Assembly: GCF_018122625.2 (NCBI RefSeq) | Contig: NZ_JAGQFT020000004.1 | Coordinates: 124,001-188,000, forward strand | DNA from: Coralloluteibacterium stylophorae | Lineage (GTDB): Bacteria > Pseudomonadota > Gammaproteobacteria > Xanthomonadales > Xanthomonadaceae | Length of the DNA stretch: 64,000 nt | Direction of reading: 5' to 3' | Part shown: piece by piece, positions 45,779 through 54,805 of the stretch | Position numbering within the stretch: the first letter of the stretch is position 1 | Layout of the letters: the number at the start of each line of letters is the position of its first letter | Notes under the pieces: model-generated | Seen by the model: the letters and a program-made list of their open reading frames with translations, nothing else | The model's database searches: none | Told to the model about the DNA's origin: nothing | Made by a program: the position numbers and the translations under genes

Positions 45779-48750
45779 CACATCCTCTCCGGGTGGGCCA
45801 GGGTCGCGGGCGGTTCGACGTAGTCGGGACGCGCCCACTTCGCCCCGGCGTCGGTGCCGCCGTTGGGCGTGCGCTGGCCGTAGCGGTAGTTGTTGTAGGG
45901 CAGCGCCGGCTCGCCCTTCGGCCGCGGCAGCACCTCGATGCGCACCGCGGTCTCCTTGTAGGCCGGGGTGTCGACGTCGGGGTCGTGGTGCGGGCCGGTG
46001 AGCTGGTTCATGCCCGGCTTCACATGGTGGATCGGCATGTACAGGGTGCGGCCCTGGACGCGGTCGGTCACCACCGCGCGCACCTCGACGCTGTCGCGGC
46101 GCGAGGTCACCCGCAGCCAAGTGCCGTCCTCGATGCCGCGTTCGGCGGCGAGATCGGACCCGACCTCGACGAACCAGGCCGGCACCTGGCTGTCGATACG
46201 CCCGCCGGGGCCGGTCTGGTTGGTCGACTGGAAGTGCTCGAGCAGGCGCCCGTTGTCGAGGAGCAGGTCGTACTCCGCGTCGGGTGCCTCCTCCGGCGGC
46301 TTCCATTCCAGCGGATGGAAGGTGGCCTTGCCGTCCTCGGTGTGGAAGCCGTCGGTGTAGAGCAGCGGCGTGTCGGTACCGTCCTTCGCCACCGGCCACT
46401 GCAGCGACTTCCAGCCTTCCAGACGCTCGTAGCTCACCCCGGCGAACATGTCGGCGATGCCGGCGACCTCGTCCATGATCTGCGAGGGGTGGGTATAGCC
46501 CCAGTCGTGGCCCATGCGCCGGGCCAGGTCGGTGAGGATCTCCCAGTCGGGGCGGCTGTCGCCGAGCGGCTCGAGCACCCTGTAGAAGCGCTGGATGCGC
46601 CGCTCGGTATTGGTGAAGGTGCCTTCCTTCTCGACGCTGGGCGCCGCCGGCAGCACCACGTCGGCGAACTCGGCGGTACGGCTCATGACGATGTCCTGCA
46701 CCACCATGAAGTCGAGCTTGCGGAAGGCGTCCTGGGTGTGGCTCGCATGCGAGTCGGAGACCGCCGTCTCCTCGCCGATGATGAACATCGCGCGCACCTT
46801 GCCCTCGCCGGCGCCGAGCACCATCGTGTAGTTGTCGAGGCCGACGTGGTCGGACAGCGCCTCGGGCGCCACGCCCCAGGCCTTCGCCCACTTCTCGCGG
46901 TTGCCCGGCTCCTCGACCTTCTCGTAGCCCGGATACATGTTCTTCAGGCAGCCGAAGTCGCTGGCGCCCTGCACGTTGTTGTGCCCGCGCATCGGATAGC
47001 CGCCGGTGCCGGGCTTGCCGTAGTTGCCGGTGACCAGCAGCAGGTTGGACAGCGCGGTGCTGATGTCGGAGCCGTGGCTGTGCTGGGTCACGCCCATCGC
47101 CCACAGCAGGCAGACCGTCTCCGCGCGCGCGATCATCTCGGCGGCCTCCACCAGCTGCGCCTGCGGGATGCCGGTGACCTCCTCGGCGAAGTCCAGGGTG
47201 AACGGCGCCAGCGAGGCGCGGAACTCCTCGACCTTGTTGACGTGTCGGGCGAGGAACTCCCGGTCCTCCAGGCCGTGGTCGAAGATGTAGCGCGCGATCG
47301 CCAGTGCCCACACCGTGTCGCTGCCGCTGTTGGGGCGCAGGAACAGGTCGGCGCGGCGCGCCATCTCGTGCCTGCGCACGTCGGCGACGATGAGCTTCTG
47401 CCCGCGCAGCTTCTTCGCCGCCTTGACCCTGGAGGCGATGACCGGATGGTTCTCGGCGAGGTTGCTGCCCACCAGCACGACCAGCGCGGCGCTCTCGATG
47501 TCGCGGATGCTGCCGGCGTCGCCGCCGTAGCCGACGGTGCGGAACAGGCCCTTGGTCGCCGGGTTCTGGCAGTAGCGCGAGGAGTTGTCGACGCTGTTGG
47601 TGCCGATCACCAGCCGCGCGATCTTCTGGGTCAGGTAGGCCTCCTCGTTGCTGGCCTTGCTCGAGCCGATGAAGCCGATGCTGTCGGGGCCGTGCTCGTT
47701 GCGGATGGCGAGCAGGCGGCGCGCGACCAGGTCCAGCGCCTCGTCCCAGCTCGCCTCGCGGAAGGCGCCGTTCTCGCGCACCAGCGGCGTGGTCAGGCGC
47801 TTGTCGCTGTTGACGAAATCCCAGGCGAAGCGGCCCTTGATGCAGGTCGAGATGCCGTTGGCCGGCGCGTCGACGACCGGCTGCACCTTGAGGATGTGGC
47901 GGTCGCGCGTCCACATCTCGAAGGCGCAGCCCACGCCGCAGTAGGTGCACACGGTCTTGGTGCGCCTGATCTCCGGCTGCCGCCAGTGCATGTCCATCTT
48001 CGACACCGCGGTGATCGGCGGCGCGCCGATGGTGTTCTCCAGGTCCTTGACCAGGTCGATCAGCGGGCGCTTGAGCGACTGCGGCATCGCCGTCAGCGGC
48101 CCGGCGTCGGGCTGCATGGTCTTCTCCATGAGCGCGTTGCACGGGCACACCGTCACGCAGTGGCCGCAGTGCACGCAGCTGGACTCGTCGATCGGCCTGC
48201 CGCCGTCCCACAGCACGCGCGGGTGCTCGGACTGGTAGTCGATGCTGAGCGTCTCGTTGACCTCGACGTTCTGGCAGGCCTCGACGCAGCGGCCGCAGAG
48301 GATGCACTGGTCCGGGTCGTAGGTGTAGAACGGGCTGGACTCGTCCTTGTCGTAGGGCTTGCGCTCGAACCGATAGCGCTGGATGGCGATGTCCATGTCG
48401 GCGAAGCTGTTGTGCAGCGTGCAGTCGCCGGTGTTGTTCTCGCACAGCGTGCAGTAGAGCTCGTGCTTGGCCAGCAGGCGGTCCATGCCCTCCTCGCGCG
48501 CGGCCGCGGCCTGCGCGCCCCTGGCGGCCACCACCAGCCCGTCGCGCGCCGCGACGGTGCAGCCGCGAACCAGCTCACCGTCGATCTCCACCCAGCAGGT
48601 GTCGCAGGTCTGCAGCGGCCCCAGCGACGGGTGGTAGCAGACGTGCGGCAGCGCGATGCCCTGCGCGTCGAGGACGTCCGGCAGCAGCTGGCCGGCGTCG
48701 GCCTCGATGGGCAGGCCGTCGTAGACGAAAGTGCAGCGTGTGCGGGTCAT
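45778..48750 (-). CDS. Molybdenum formate dehydrogenase catalytic subunit with Cys-Gln active site (ForC-like)
   Basis: A 990-residue Mo-bisPGD enzyme. The N-terminal [2Fe-2S] ferredoxin has C38, C49, C52 and C64. A His-Cys3 cluster has H96, C100, C103 and C110. Two [4Fe-4S] modules are at C149/152/155/159 and C192/195/198/202. The Mo-domain cluster is at C268/271/275/303. The molybdenum ligand is C394 in RYCQNPATKG. The next residue is Gln395, where canonical formate dehydrogenases have an essential His. The active-site Arg in MRGHNNVQGA is kept. This is the ForC pattern from Bacillus, and the next gene encodes the matching DUF1641 partner. No NADH-binding subunit gene is adjacent. AGGA precedes ATG 48750. 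Confidence 0.93.
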   Translation of the reverse strand: MTRTRCTFVYDGLPIEADAGQLLPDVLDAQGIALPHVCYHPSLGPLQTCDTCWVEIDGELVRGCTVAARDGLVVAARGAQAAAAREEGMDRLLAKHELYCTLCENNTGDCTLHNSFADMDIAIQRYRFERKPYDKDESSPFYTYDPDQCILCGRCVEACQNVEVNETLSIDYQSEHPRVLWDGGRPIDESSCVHCGHCVTVCPCNALMEKTMQPDAGPLTAMPQSLKRPLIDLVKDLENTIGAPPITAVSKMDMHWRQPEIRRTKTVCTYCGVGCAFEMWTRDRHILKVQPVVDAPANGISTCIKGRFAWDFVNSDKRLTTPLVRENGAFREASWDEALDLVARRLLAIRNEHGPDSIGFIGSSKASNEEAYLTQKIARLVIGTNSVDNSSRYCQNPATKGLFRTVGYGGDAGSIRDIESAALVVLVGSNLAENHPVIASRVKAAKKLRGQKLIVADVRRHEMARRADLFLRPNSGSDTVWALAIARYIFDHGLEDREFLARHVNKVEEFRASLAPFTLDFAEEVTGIPQAQLVEAAEMIARAETVCLLWAMGVTQHSHGSDISTALSNLLLVTGNYGKPGTGGYPMRGHNNVQGASDFGCLKNMYPGYEKVEEPGNREKWAKAWGVAPEALSDHVGLDNYTMVLGAGEGKVRAMFIIGEETAVSDSHASHTQDAFRKLDFMVVQDIVMSRTAEFADVVLPAAPSVEKEGTFTNTERRIQRFYRVLEPLGDSRPDWEILTDLARRMGHDWGYTHPSQIMDEVAGIADMFAGVSYERLEGWKSLQWPVAKDGTDTPLLYTDGFHTEDGKATFHPLEWKPPEEAPDAEYDLLLDNGRLLEHFQSTNQTGPGGRIDSQVPAWFVEVGSDLAAERGIEDGTWLRVTSRRDSVEVRAVVTDRVQGRTLYMPIHHVKPGMNQLTGPHHDPDVDTPAYKETAVRIEVLPRPKGEPALPYNNYRYGQRTPNGGTDAGAKWARPDYVEPPATLAHPERM

Positions 48751-48881
48751 GCGCGTGTCCTGGCTCGCGTTGCCCGTGCAGGCAACGGATGGCTGGGAGG
48801 CCCGGCGGTGATCGGGGCGGTGCTCCGCTTCGGCGGCTGCGGCGCGCGTGCGGCGACGCGGACGGCCACCGTGGGAAGCGC

Positions 48882-48903
48882 GCGGTGAAACAGCGGTGAA
48901 GCG
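48882..48903 (-). promoter_or_regulatory. 11-bp direct-repeat operator between formate dehydrogenase and Mo-hydroxylase genes
   Basis: Units GCGGTGAAACA and GCGGTGAAGCG on the plus strand, exactly 11 bp apart. They lie 132 bases before the formate dehydrogenase start and 73 before the divergent gene. Eighteen or more of 22 positions match the pair at 35797-35818. Confidence 0.42.
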
Positions 48904-48975
48904 CGCGCCTGCATTCACGGCACCGTGGCCGTGCGCGGCCGAGGCTGGCGACCCGCTCCCCGCGAACGCCCCGCC

Positions 48976-51279
48976 ATGACTCCCATCCGGCCCGACGGCG
49001 TCATCGGCCGTGACCATGCGCGCGTCGACGGCATCGACAAGGTCACCGGCCGCGCGCGCTACGGCGCCGACGAGCCGGTCGCGGGAACCGCCTTCGCCTG
49101 CCTCGCCACCGCCGCGATCGCCCGCGGCCGCATCCTCGACATCGACGACCGCGCCGCGCGCCGCGTGCGCGGGGTGCTGGTGATCCTCACCCACCGCAAC
49201 GTCGGCGACGCCATCCGGCCCGGCACCTGGATGCTGGACAAGGGCCACATGGCCACCGCCATCGCGCCGCTCGCCTCCGACGCCGTGCACTTCGCCGGGC
49301 AGATCGTCGCGGTGGCGGTGGCCGAGAGCTTCGAGGCCGCGCGCGAGGCCGCCGCCCTGCTGCGCTTCGAGTACCGGAGCGAGCCGCATGCGGCGACCTT
49401 CGGCAGCCCGGGCGCGGAGGAGGTCGAGCCCAGGGCGATGGGCGAGACCGCGCTCGCGGCCGGCGAACCGGAGGCCGCGCTGGCCGCGGCGCCGGTGCGG
49501 ATCGACACCGAGTACGCCACGCCCGCGCAGCACCACAACCCGCTGGAGCTGTTCCAGGCGACCTGCGCCTGGGACGGCGACACGCTCACGGTGTGGGAGT
49601 CGAGCCAGAACGTGCGCGGCTACCAGCACGGACTCGCCCGCCAGCTCGGCCTGCGCCCGAAGCAGGTGCGCGTGGTCTCGCAGGTGGTCGGCGGCGCCTT
49701 CGGCTCGCGCGGCGAACTTGGCCAGGCCACCGCGATCGTGGCGCTGGCCGCGCGGCGCCTGCGACGGCCGGTGAAGCTGGTCGCCTCGCGCCGCGACGCC
49801 TTCACCATCCGCAGCTTCCGCGCCGAGACCCGGCATCGCGTCCAGCTCGCCGCGGCGCGCGACGGCCGCCTGCTCGCGCTGTGCCACGACAGCCGCGAAC
49901 TCGGCAGCCGCAGCGAACATTTCGCACTGGCCGGCTCGGACTCCACCGCGCGGCTCTACGCCTGCCCCAACGTGCGTACCGGGGTGCGCGGCGTCGCCGC
50001 CGACCGGCAGACGCCGGGCTTCATGCGCGCACCGCCGGAGACGCCCTACCTGTTCGCGCTGGAGTGCGCGATGGACGAGCTGGCCTGGGCCCTGGACATC
50101 GACCCGCTGGAGCTGCGCCGCCGCAACGACACGATGGTCGACCCGGTGCACCAGTTGCCCTACACCAGCCGCTCGCTGGTGCGCTGCATCGACGCCGGCG
50201 CGGCCGAGTTCGGATGGGCGCGGCGCGATCCGCGGCCGGGCTCGATGCGCGAGGGCGAGGAAGTCGTGGGCTTCGGCTACGCCACCGCCTTCTACCCGAC
50301 CCAGGTCGGGCCCGCCGACTGCCGCGTGGCGCTCGCGCCGGACCTCCGCGCGCGCGTGGAGGTGGGCACGCACGAGATCGGCACCGGCATCCGCACGGTG
50401 ATCGCGCAGACCGTCGCCGACCGGCTCGGCATCGCCATCGAGGCGGTGGAGGTCGCGATCGGCGACAGCGATCTGCCGGCCGCGCCGCTGTCGGCCGGGT
50501 CGAGCTCGACCGCCAGCGTGTGCAGCGCGGTGGCCCTGGCCTGCGAGGCGCTGCGCGCGCGCATCGGCAAGGCCGCGACGGCGGCGCGCAACGCGCCGCT
50601 GCACGGCCTGGAGCCGGCGGCGCTGCGGCTCGGCGACGGCCGCGTCCACATCGGCGACGCCAGCGAGCCGCTGGCCGAGGCGGTGCGCCGCGCCTGCCGC
50701 GGGCGGCCGATGGTGGAGAAGGCCACGCATACGCCGCACGGCGCGCCGCCGGTGATCGGGCCGGTGCTGGTGCGCCGCGGGCTGCCCGTGATCGCCGGCG
50801 GCAGCATGCTCCGCGACCGCCTGCAGTTCGCCTTCGGCGCGCAGTTCGTCGAGGTCCGCATCGACCGCGCCACCGGCCGCATCCGCATCCCGCGCATGAC
50901 CGGGGCGTTCGCCGCCGGGCGCATCGTCAACCCGCGCACCGCGCGCAGCCAGCTCATGGGCGGCCAGGTCTGGGGCGCCTCGGCGGCGCTCTGGGAGGCC
51001 ACCGAGATCGACCCGCGCAGCGGACGCTACGCCAACTGCGACCTCGCCGAATACCTGCTGCCGACCCACGCCGACATCGGCCGCGTCGACACCCTGATGC
51101 TCGACGAGGAGGACACGCGGGTGAACCCGCTGGGCATCAAGGGCGTCGGCGAGCTCGGCGTCACCGGCATGAACGCGGCGGTGGCCAACGCCGTATTCCA
51201 CGCCACCGGCCTGCGCGTGCGCACGCTGCCGATCCGCCTCGACGCCCTGCTCGCCGCGCCGGCGCTGGCCGGCGCCTGA
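48976..51279 (+). CDS. Xanthine dehydrogenase-family molybdopterin subunit (PaoC/YagR-like), orphan
   Basis: A 767-residue molybdenum hydroxylase large subunit. The N-terminal DGIDKVTGRARYGAD starts the a/b hammerhead domain, followed by the Mo-binding segments QNVRGYQHGLA, VVGGAFGSRGE, RAPPETPYLFALE, GTHEIGTGIRTVIAQ and SAGSSSTASV. The catalytic base is Glu726 in KGVGELGVTG. The pattern is that of the periplasmic aldehyde oxidoreductase PaoC/YagR. The [2Fe-2S] and FAD subunits that normally sit beside it are absent; both neighbours are on the other strand. No Tat or Sec signal is visible, so location depends on partners encoded elsewhere. Confidence 0.92.
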   Translation: MTPIRPDGVIGRDHARVDGIDKVTGRARYGADEPVAGTAFACLATAAIARGRILDIDDRAARRVRGVLVILTHRNVGDAIRPGTWMLDKGHMATAIAPLASDAVHFAGQIVAVAVAESFEAAREAAALLRFEYRSEPHAATFGSPGAEEVEPRAMGETALAAGEPEAALAAAPVRIDTEYATPAQHHNPLELFQATCAWDGDTLTVWESSQNVRGYQHGLARQLGLRPKQVRVVSQVVGGAFGSRGELGQATAIVALAARRLRRPVKLVASRRDAFTIRSFRAETRHRVQLAAARDGRLLALCHDSRELGSRSEHFALAGSDSTARLYACPNVRTGVRGVAADRQTPGFMRAPPETPYLFALECAMDELAWALDIDPLELRRRNDTMVDPVHQLPYTSRSLVRCIDAGAAEFGWARRDPRPGSMREGEEVVGFGYATAFYPTQVGPADCRVALAPDLRARVEVGTHEIGTGIRTVIAQTVADRLGIAIEAVEVAIGDSDLPAAPLSAGSSSTASVCSAVALACEALRARIGKAATAARNAPLHGLEPAALRLGDGRVHIGDASEPLAEAVRRACRGRPMVEKATHTPHGAPPVIGPVLVRRGLPVIAGGSMLRDRLQFAFGAQFVEVRIDRATGRIRIPRMTGAFAAGRIVNPRTARSQLMGGQVWGASAALWEATEIDPRSGRYANCDLAEYLLPTHADIGRVDTLMLDEEDTRVNPLGIKGVGELGVTGMNAAVANAVFHATGLRVRTLPIRLDALLAAPALAGA

Positions 51280-51283
51280 GCGC

Positions 51284-53251
51284 TCAGAGGCCGATCACGC
51301 CGCCGTCCTCGCGGGTCACAACCACCGTCGCCGAGCGCGGCCGCGCACCGTTGCCGTCCGGCCAGTCGCTGCCGCCGTTCTCGCCGGGGTGCTGGATGTT
51401 GACGAACAGCGTGCGCCCGTCCGGCGTGCCGGTGACGCCGGTGACCTCGCAGCCGACCGGCCCGACCAGGAAGCGCTTGAGGACGCGCGTGCGCGGGTCG
51501 GCGACCAGCATCTGGTTGTTGCCGAACGGTCCCTGCGCGAGCTGGCTGCCGCTCATGTCGGTCTGGATCCAGAGCAGGCCGTTGCCGTCGAACCACAGCC
51601 CGTCCGGGCTGGCGAGGATGTTGTCGGCATCCAGGCTGCCGCCGTCGGGGGCGACGCTGTCCGCGGGCGGGCCGGCCAGCAGGAACAGGTCCCACTCGAA
51701 GCGGGTGGCCTCGTTGCGGCCGCCGTCCTCGCGGAAGGTGATGATGTGGCCGTAGGGATTGGGCCCCCGCGGGTTGGCCTCGTCGGTGTCGCCGGGCGCG
51801 CGGGCGCCGTTGTTGGTCAGGGTGAAGTAGACCTCGCCGCTGCGCGGATCGACCGCGCCCCACTCCGGCCGGTCCATCGGCGTGGCGCCGGCCACGTCGG
51901 CGGCCAGGCGCGTGTTCACCAGCACGTCGGCCTGGTCGGCGAAGTGCACGCCGGCGGCGTCGGCGGCGGCACGGAAGGCAGGGTCGTGGATGTCCAGCGC
52001 CAGCCATTCGCCGCGGCCGTCGTCGTCGAAGCGCGCGGCGTAGAGCGTGCCGTGGTCGAGCATCTCCCCGCGCGCGAGGCCGGGGATGTAGCGGTCGCGA
52101 GTCACGAACTTGTAGATGTACTCGCCGGTGGCGTCGTCGCCCATGTAGAAGGCCAGCGGCCGGCCCAGGCGCGGCTTGCCGAACACGATGCCCTCGTGGC
52201 CGAAGCGGCCGAGCGCGGTGCGCTTGACCGGCATCGCGCGCGGGTCGGCGGGATCGATCTCCACCACCCAGCCATAGGTGTTGGGGTTGTTGCGGAAGTC
52301 GCCGGCGGCGTCGTCGGCGCGCGTGCTCGCATCGAAGCGGCGCCGGCGCGACTCCCAGCCGTAGCGGCTGCCGGCGCCGATGCCGTAGCGCGCGTGCTCG
52401 CGCGGGATCGCGGCGTCGCGGTTGACGAAGTAGCCGGCCCAGTTCTCCTCGCAGGTGAGGTAGGTGCCCCACGGGCTCATGCCGCTGGCGCAGTTGTTGA
52501 GCGTGCCGCGCGTGCGCGTGCCGTCCGGGCTGTAGCGGGTGCGCGCCAGCGCGTGCCCGCGCACCGGGCCGGACAGGCGCATCGGCGTGGCGCCGGTGAT
52601 GCGGCGGTTCCAGGCGCCGCGCACGATCGACCACTGCCGTCCACGGCGGGCGATCTCGATCACGCTGACGCCGTGCGCGGCGATCTCCTTGTCGATCTCC
52701 TCCAGCGGGCGGCGGCCGTCGGCGCCGGTGGTGGGGCCGTCGGGATGCAGGGTCTGCGGGTCGATGTACTCGTGGTTCATCACCAGCAGGCCGTGGCTGC
52801 TGCCCTGGGTGCCGAAGCCCAGCGGGAAGTAGTGCACGCCGTCATGGTGCTGGCCGACCTGGCGACGCTGGTCGAAGGCGCTGTTGAGGCCGCCGTCGAG
52901 ATACGCCGGGAACGGCGCGCGCAGCGGCTCGCCCCAGGCGAACGCCGCCTCGGCGCGGTAGCCGTCCGGCACGACGATGGTGTCGGCGCGGCCGACCGGG
53001 ACGGCATCGAAGTTCAGCGTGCCGCGGCCGTGCACCGGCCCGGTGATGTCGCGCCCGAGCGCCTCGGCGACCGGGCTGCGGCCGAGCAGGCCGGCGCCCA
53101 CGGCCAGGCCGACGCCGCCCTTCATCAGGCTGCGGCGCTGCAGGTTGACCCGCAGCACGTCGGTGAAGGGCCGGTTGCCGGAGCGGTTGCTGTCCTCGTT
53201 GTCGAACTCGGGAGCGGGAGCGGGCGTGGCGGGGCGGTCGGACGTGTCCAT
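51284..53251 (-). CDS. phoX: PhoX-family alkaline phosphatase, Tat-exported
   Basis: A 655-residue PhoX (DUF839) phosphatase, a Ca2+/Fe3+-dependent periplasmic enzyme that frees phosphate from phosphomonoesters. The N-terminus has an acidic leader and then the twin-arginine signal QRRSLMKGGVGLAVGAGLLG at about 38-58. Family segments include YFPLGFG, GLLVMNHEYIDPQ, GTLNNCASGMSPWGTYLTCEENW, FGHEGIVFGK and WFDGNGLLWIQTDMSG. ATG 53251 is chosen because the Tat leader fits. Upstream (53319-53351) are direct repeats with a perfect CTGTCAC core, as expected for PhoB control. Convergent with the Mo-hydroxylase gene, 4 bp apart. Confidence 0.94.
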   Translation of the reverse strand: MDTSDRPATPAPAPEFDNEDSNRSGNRPFTDVLRVNLQRRSLMKGGVGLAVGAGLLGRSPVAEALGRDITGPVHGRGTLNFDAVPVGRADTIVVPDGYRAEAAFAWGEPLRAPFPAYLDGGLNSAFDQRRQVGQHHDGVHYFPLGFGTQGSSHGLLVMNHEYIDPQTLHPDGPTTGADGRRPLEEIDKEIAAHGVSVIEIARRGRQWSIVRGAWNRRITGATPMRLSGPVRGHALARTRYSPDGTRTRGTLNNCASGMSPWGTYLTCEENWAGYFVNRDAAIPREHARYGIGAGSRYGWESRRRRFDASTRADDAAGDFRNNPNTYGWVVEIDPADPRAMPVKRTALGRFGHEGIVFGKPRLGRPLAFYMGDDATGEYIYKFVTRDRYIPGLARGEMLDHGTLYAARFDDDGRGEWLALDIHDPAFRAAADAAGVHFADQADVLVNTRLAADVAGATPMDRPEWGAVDPRSGEVYFTLTNNGARAPGDTDEANPRGPNPYGHIITFREDGGRNEATRFEWDLFLLAGPPADSVAPDGGSLDADNILASPDGLWFDGNGLLWIQTDMSGSQLAQGPFGNNQMLVADPRTRVLKRFLVGPVGCEVTGVTGTPDGRTLFVNIQHPGENGGSDWPDGNGARPRSATVVVTREDGGVIGL

Positions 53252-53318
53252 GCGGGCGTCTGCCTGGCGGGCCGGGGGACGGCCAGCCTGCGCGGCGATT
53301 GCGACGCTGCGCTGATCG

Positions 53319-53351
53319 CCCGGTGACAGCCGCGCGACCGCCCGGTTACGG
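53319..53351 (-). promoter_or_regulatory. Pho-box-like repeats upstream of phoX
   Basis: In gene direction the 11-bp units read CCGTAACCGGG, CGGTCGCGCGG and CTGTCACCGGG; the outer two match (22 bp apart) and the middle is degenerate. CTGTCAC is the Pho-box half-site. The repeats lie 68-100 bases before the phoX start and overlap the stop codon of the upstream gene. Confidence 0.5.
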
Positions 53352-54680
53352 CGGGTCCGGCGCCGGCAGCGGCGCGCCCAGGCGCAGCCGCATCGCCTCC
53401 AGGTCGACGGTGACGCTGGCGAACGCGCCCAGCGCATCCTGGCCGAGGGTGCCCCAGTGGCCGAAACCGTCGTCGCCGGTCTGCACCGCCAGTTCCGGGA
53501 AGCGCAGGCTGCGGCCGCCCAGTTCCAGGGTCACGTCGGGCCACACCGCCTCGCGCCCGCGGACCACGCCGCCGGCGCCGCCCAGCGGGCGTTCGCGCAG
53601 GGCCAGCTCGCCCAGGCGCTCCGCATGCGCCTGGCCGAAGCGCGCGGTGAGGAAGGTCGCACTGGCGCCGGTGTCCAGGTGCAGGGGCACGTGCACGCCG
53701 TCGACGCGCGCGGCGACGAAGAGGTCGCTGGCGCGGACCCGCAGCGGCGCGCCGGCGCAGGCGTCGGCGGCCGGTGCGGGCGCGACGACGAAGGCGTCCG
53801 GCTCGAAGCGGACCCGGCCCAGCGCCCGGAACACCGGGAAGCCCAGCACCGCATCGATGCGGTAGCCCTCCACCACCGGCAGGCGCAGGCTCGCGTCGTC
53901 GAGCACCAGGAAGGCGACGTTGCGCAGCACGCTGCCGCCGATCTCCAGGCGCTCGGCCACGCCGACCCGCGCGCCCAGCGCCGACCGGGTCGAGCTCTGC
54001 ACGCTGGCCGGCCGCGCCGCGACGCGCACGCCCAGCCGGCGCGCCGCCGAGGCGCTGAGGACCGAGAGGTTGGCGCCGGTGTCGAGCACCATCTCCTGGC
54101 GCTGGCCGTTGATCGACGCCTGCACGCGCGGCAGTCCGGCCTCGTCGCGACGCAGCGGCAGGCGCGCGCGGCGCGGCGCATGCTCGAGCGACTGCGGCGG
54201 CGCGTCGGCCAGCAGTGCGGGCAGGGCATGGCTGCGGGCGACGCGGTCGGCATCGCCGGCGCGGCCGTCGCGCCGCAGCACCGCCTCCCAGGCGACGGTG
54301 GCGCGCGCGGCGCCGTCGTAGTCGCCGACGGCGAAGGCGGCGCCGGCGGCGATCGACCAGGCCGTCGCGTCCAGCGTGCGGTCGCCGGCCGGCTCGGCGA
54401 AGTAGCGCCGCAGCGCCGCGCGCGCGGCATCCACGTCCAACCCCGCGGCGGCGACCGCCGCACGCGCCAGCAGCGCGGCCGCGCCGTCGCCGGCGATGTC
54501 GACCGACGGCGGCAGCGCCCACAGTTCGCCGCCGGCGACGCGGCCGACCGCCATCCGCAACGCATGCGGTTCGAGCGCCGGCGCACCGGGCGCGGGCATC
54601 GGATCCGCGCACGCCGCGCGCACCGTCGACGATGCCAGCGCGAGCGCCAGCGATGCCGCCACCACCATCCAGCGATCCAT
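53346..54680 (-). CDS. Exported protein with two retropepsin-like aspartyl protease domains
   Basis: A 444-residue protein with signal peptide (MVVAASLALALASSTVRA). An N-terminal Ala-rich, TPR-like helical part spans 40-160. Two retropepsin-type modules follow: the first with D200-T-G-A in EMVLDTGANLSVLS, flap and hydrophobic closing strands (VLGFPVFRALGRVRFE); the second with D336-T-G-A in PLHLDTGASATFL and GTLGQDALGAFASVTVDL. Each has the ILG-like closing segment. Two catalytic Asp motifs in one chain let the protein fold as a pseudo-dimer like pepsin, whereas most bacterial relatives have one. ATG 54680 is chosen for the signal peptide. It lies upstream of phoX on the same strand. Confidence 0.85.
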   Translation of the reverse strand: MDRWMVVAASLALALASSTVRAACADPMPAPGAPALEPHALRMAVGRVAGGELWALPPSVDIAGDGAAALLARAAVAAAGLDVDAARAALRRYFAEPAGDRTLDATAWSIAAGAAFAVGDYDGAARATVAWEAVLRRDGRAGDADRVARSHALPALLADAPPQSLEHAPRRARLPLRRDEAGLPRVQASINGQRQEMVLDTGANLSVLSASAARRLGVRVAARPASVQSSTRSALGARVGVAERLEIGGSVLRNVAFLVLDDASLRLPVVEGYRIDAVLGFPVFRALGRVRFEPDAFVVAPAPAADACAGAPLRVRASDLFVAARVDGVHVPLHLDTGASATFLTARFGQAHAERLGELALRERPLGGAGGVVRGREAVWPDVTLELGGRSLRFPELAVQTGDDGFGHWGTLGQDALGAFASVTVDLEAMRLRLGAPLPAPDPP

Positions 54681-54805
54681 CCGCCCATCCCGTGCGTCGA
54701 GGAAGGGCGCCATCGTACGGAGCGGCGTGCATGGCCGATGCATGCCGCCGCTGCACCGCGCGCTCACTCCTGCCGTGCTGCAGTCGCCGCGCCCCGGGGA
54801 CAGCC

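Noticed and set aside
48153-48578. Possible selenocysteine or frameshift in the formate dehydrogenase gene
   Set aside because: The frame is continuous and the molybdenum ligand is Cys; no in-frame TGA or SECIS-like element is needed.
51276-51287. Palindrome CTGAGCGCTCAG joining the stop codons of the Mo-hydroxylase and phoX genes
   Set aside because: It is short, arises largely from the two facing stop codons, and has no T-tract; a terminator role is not supported.
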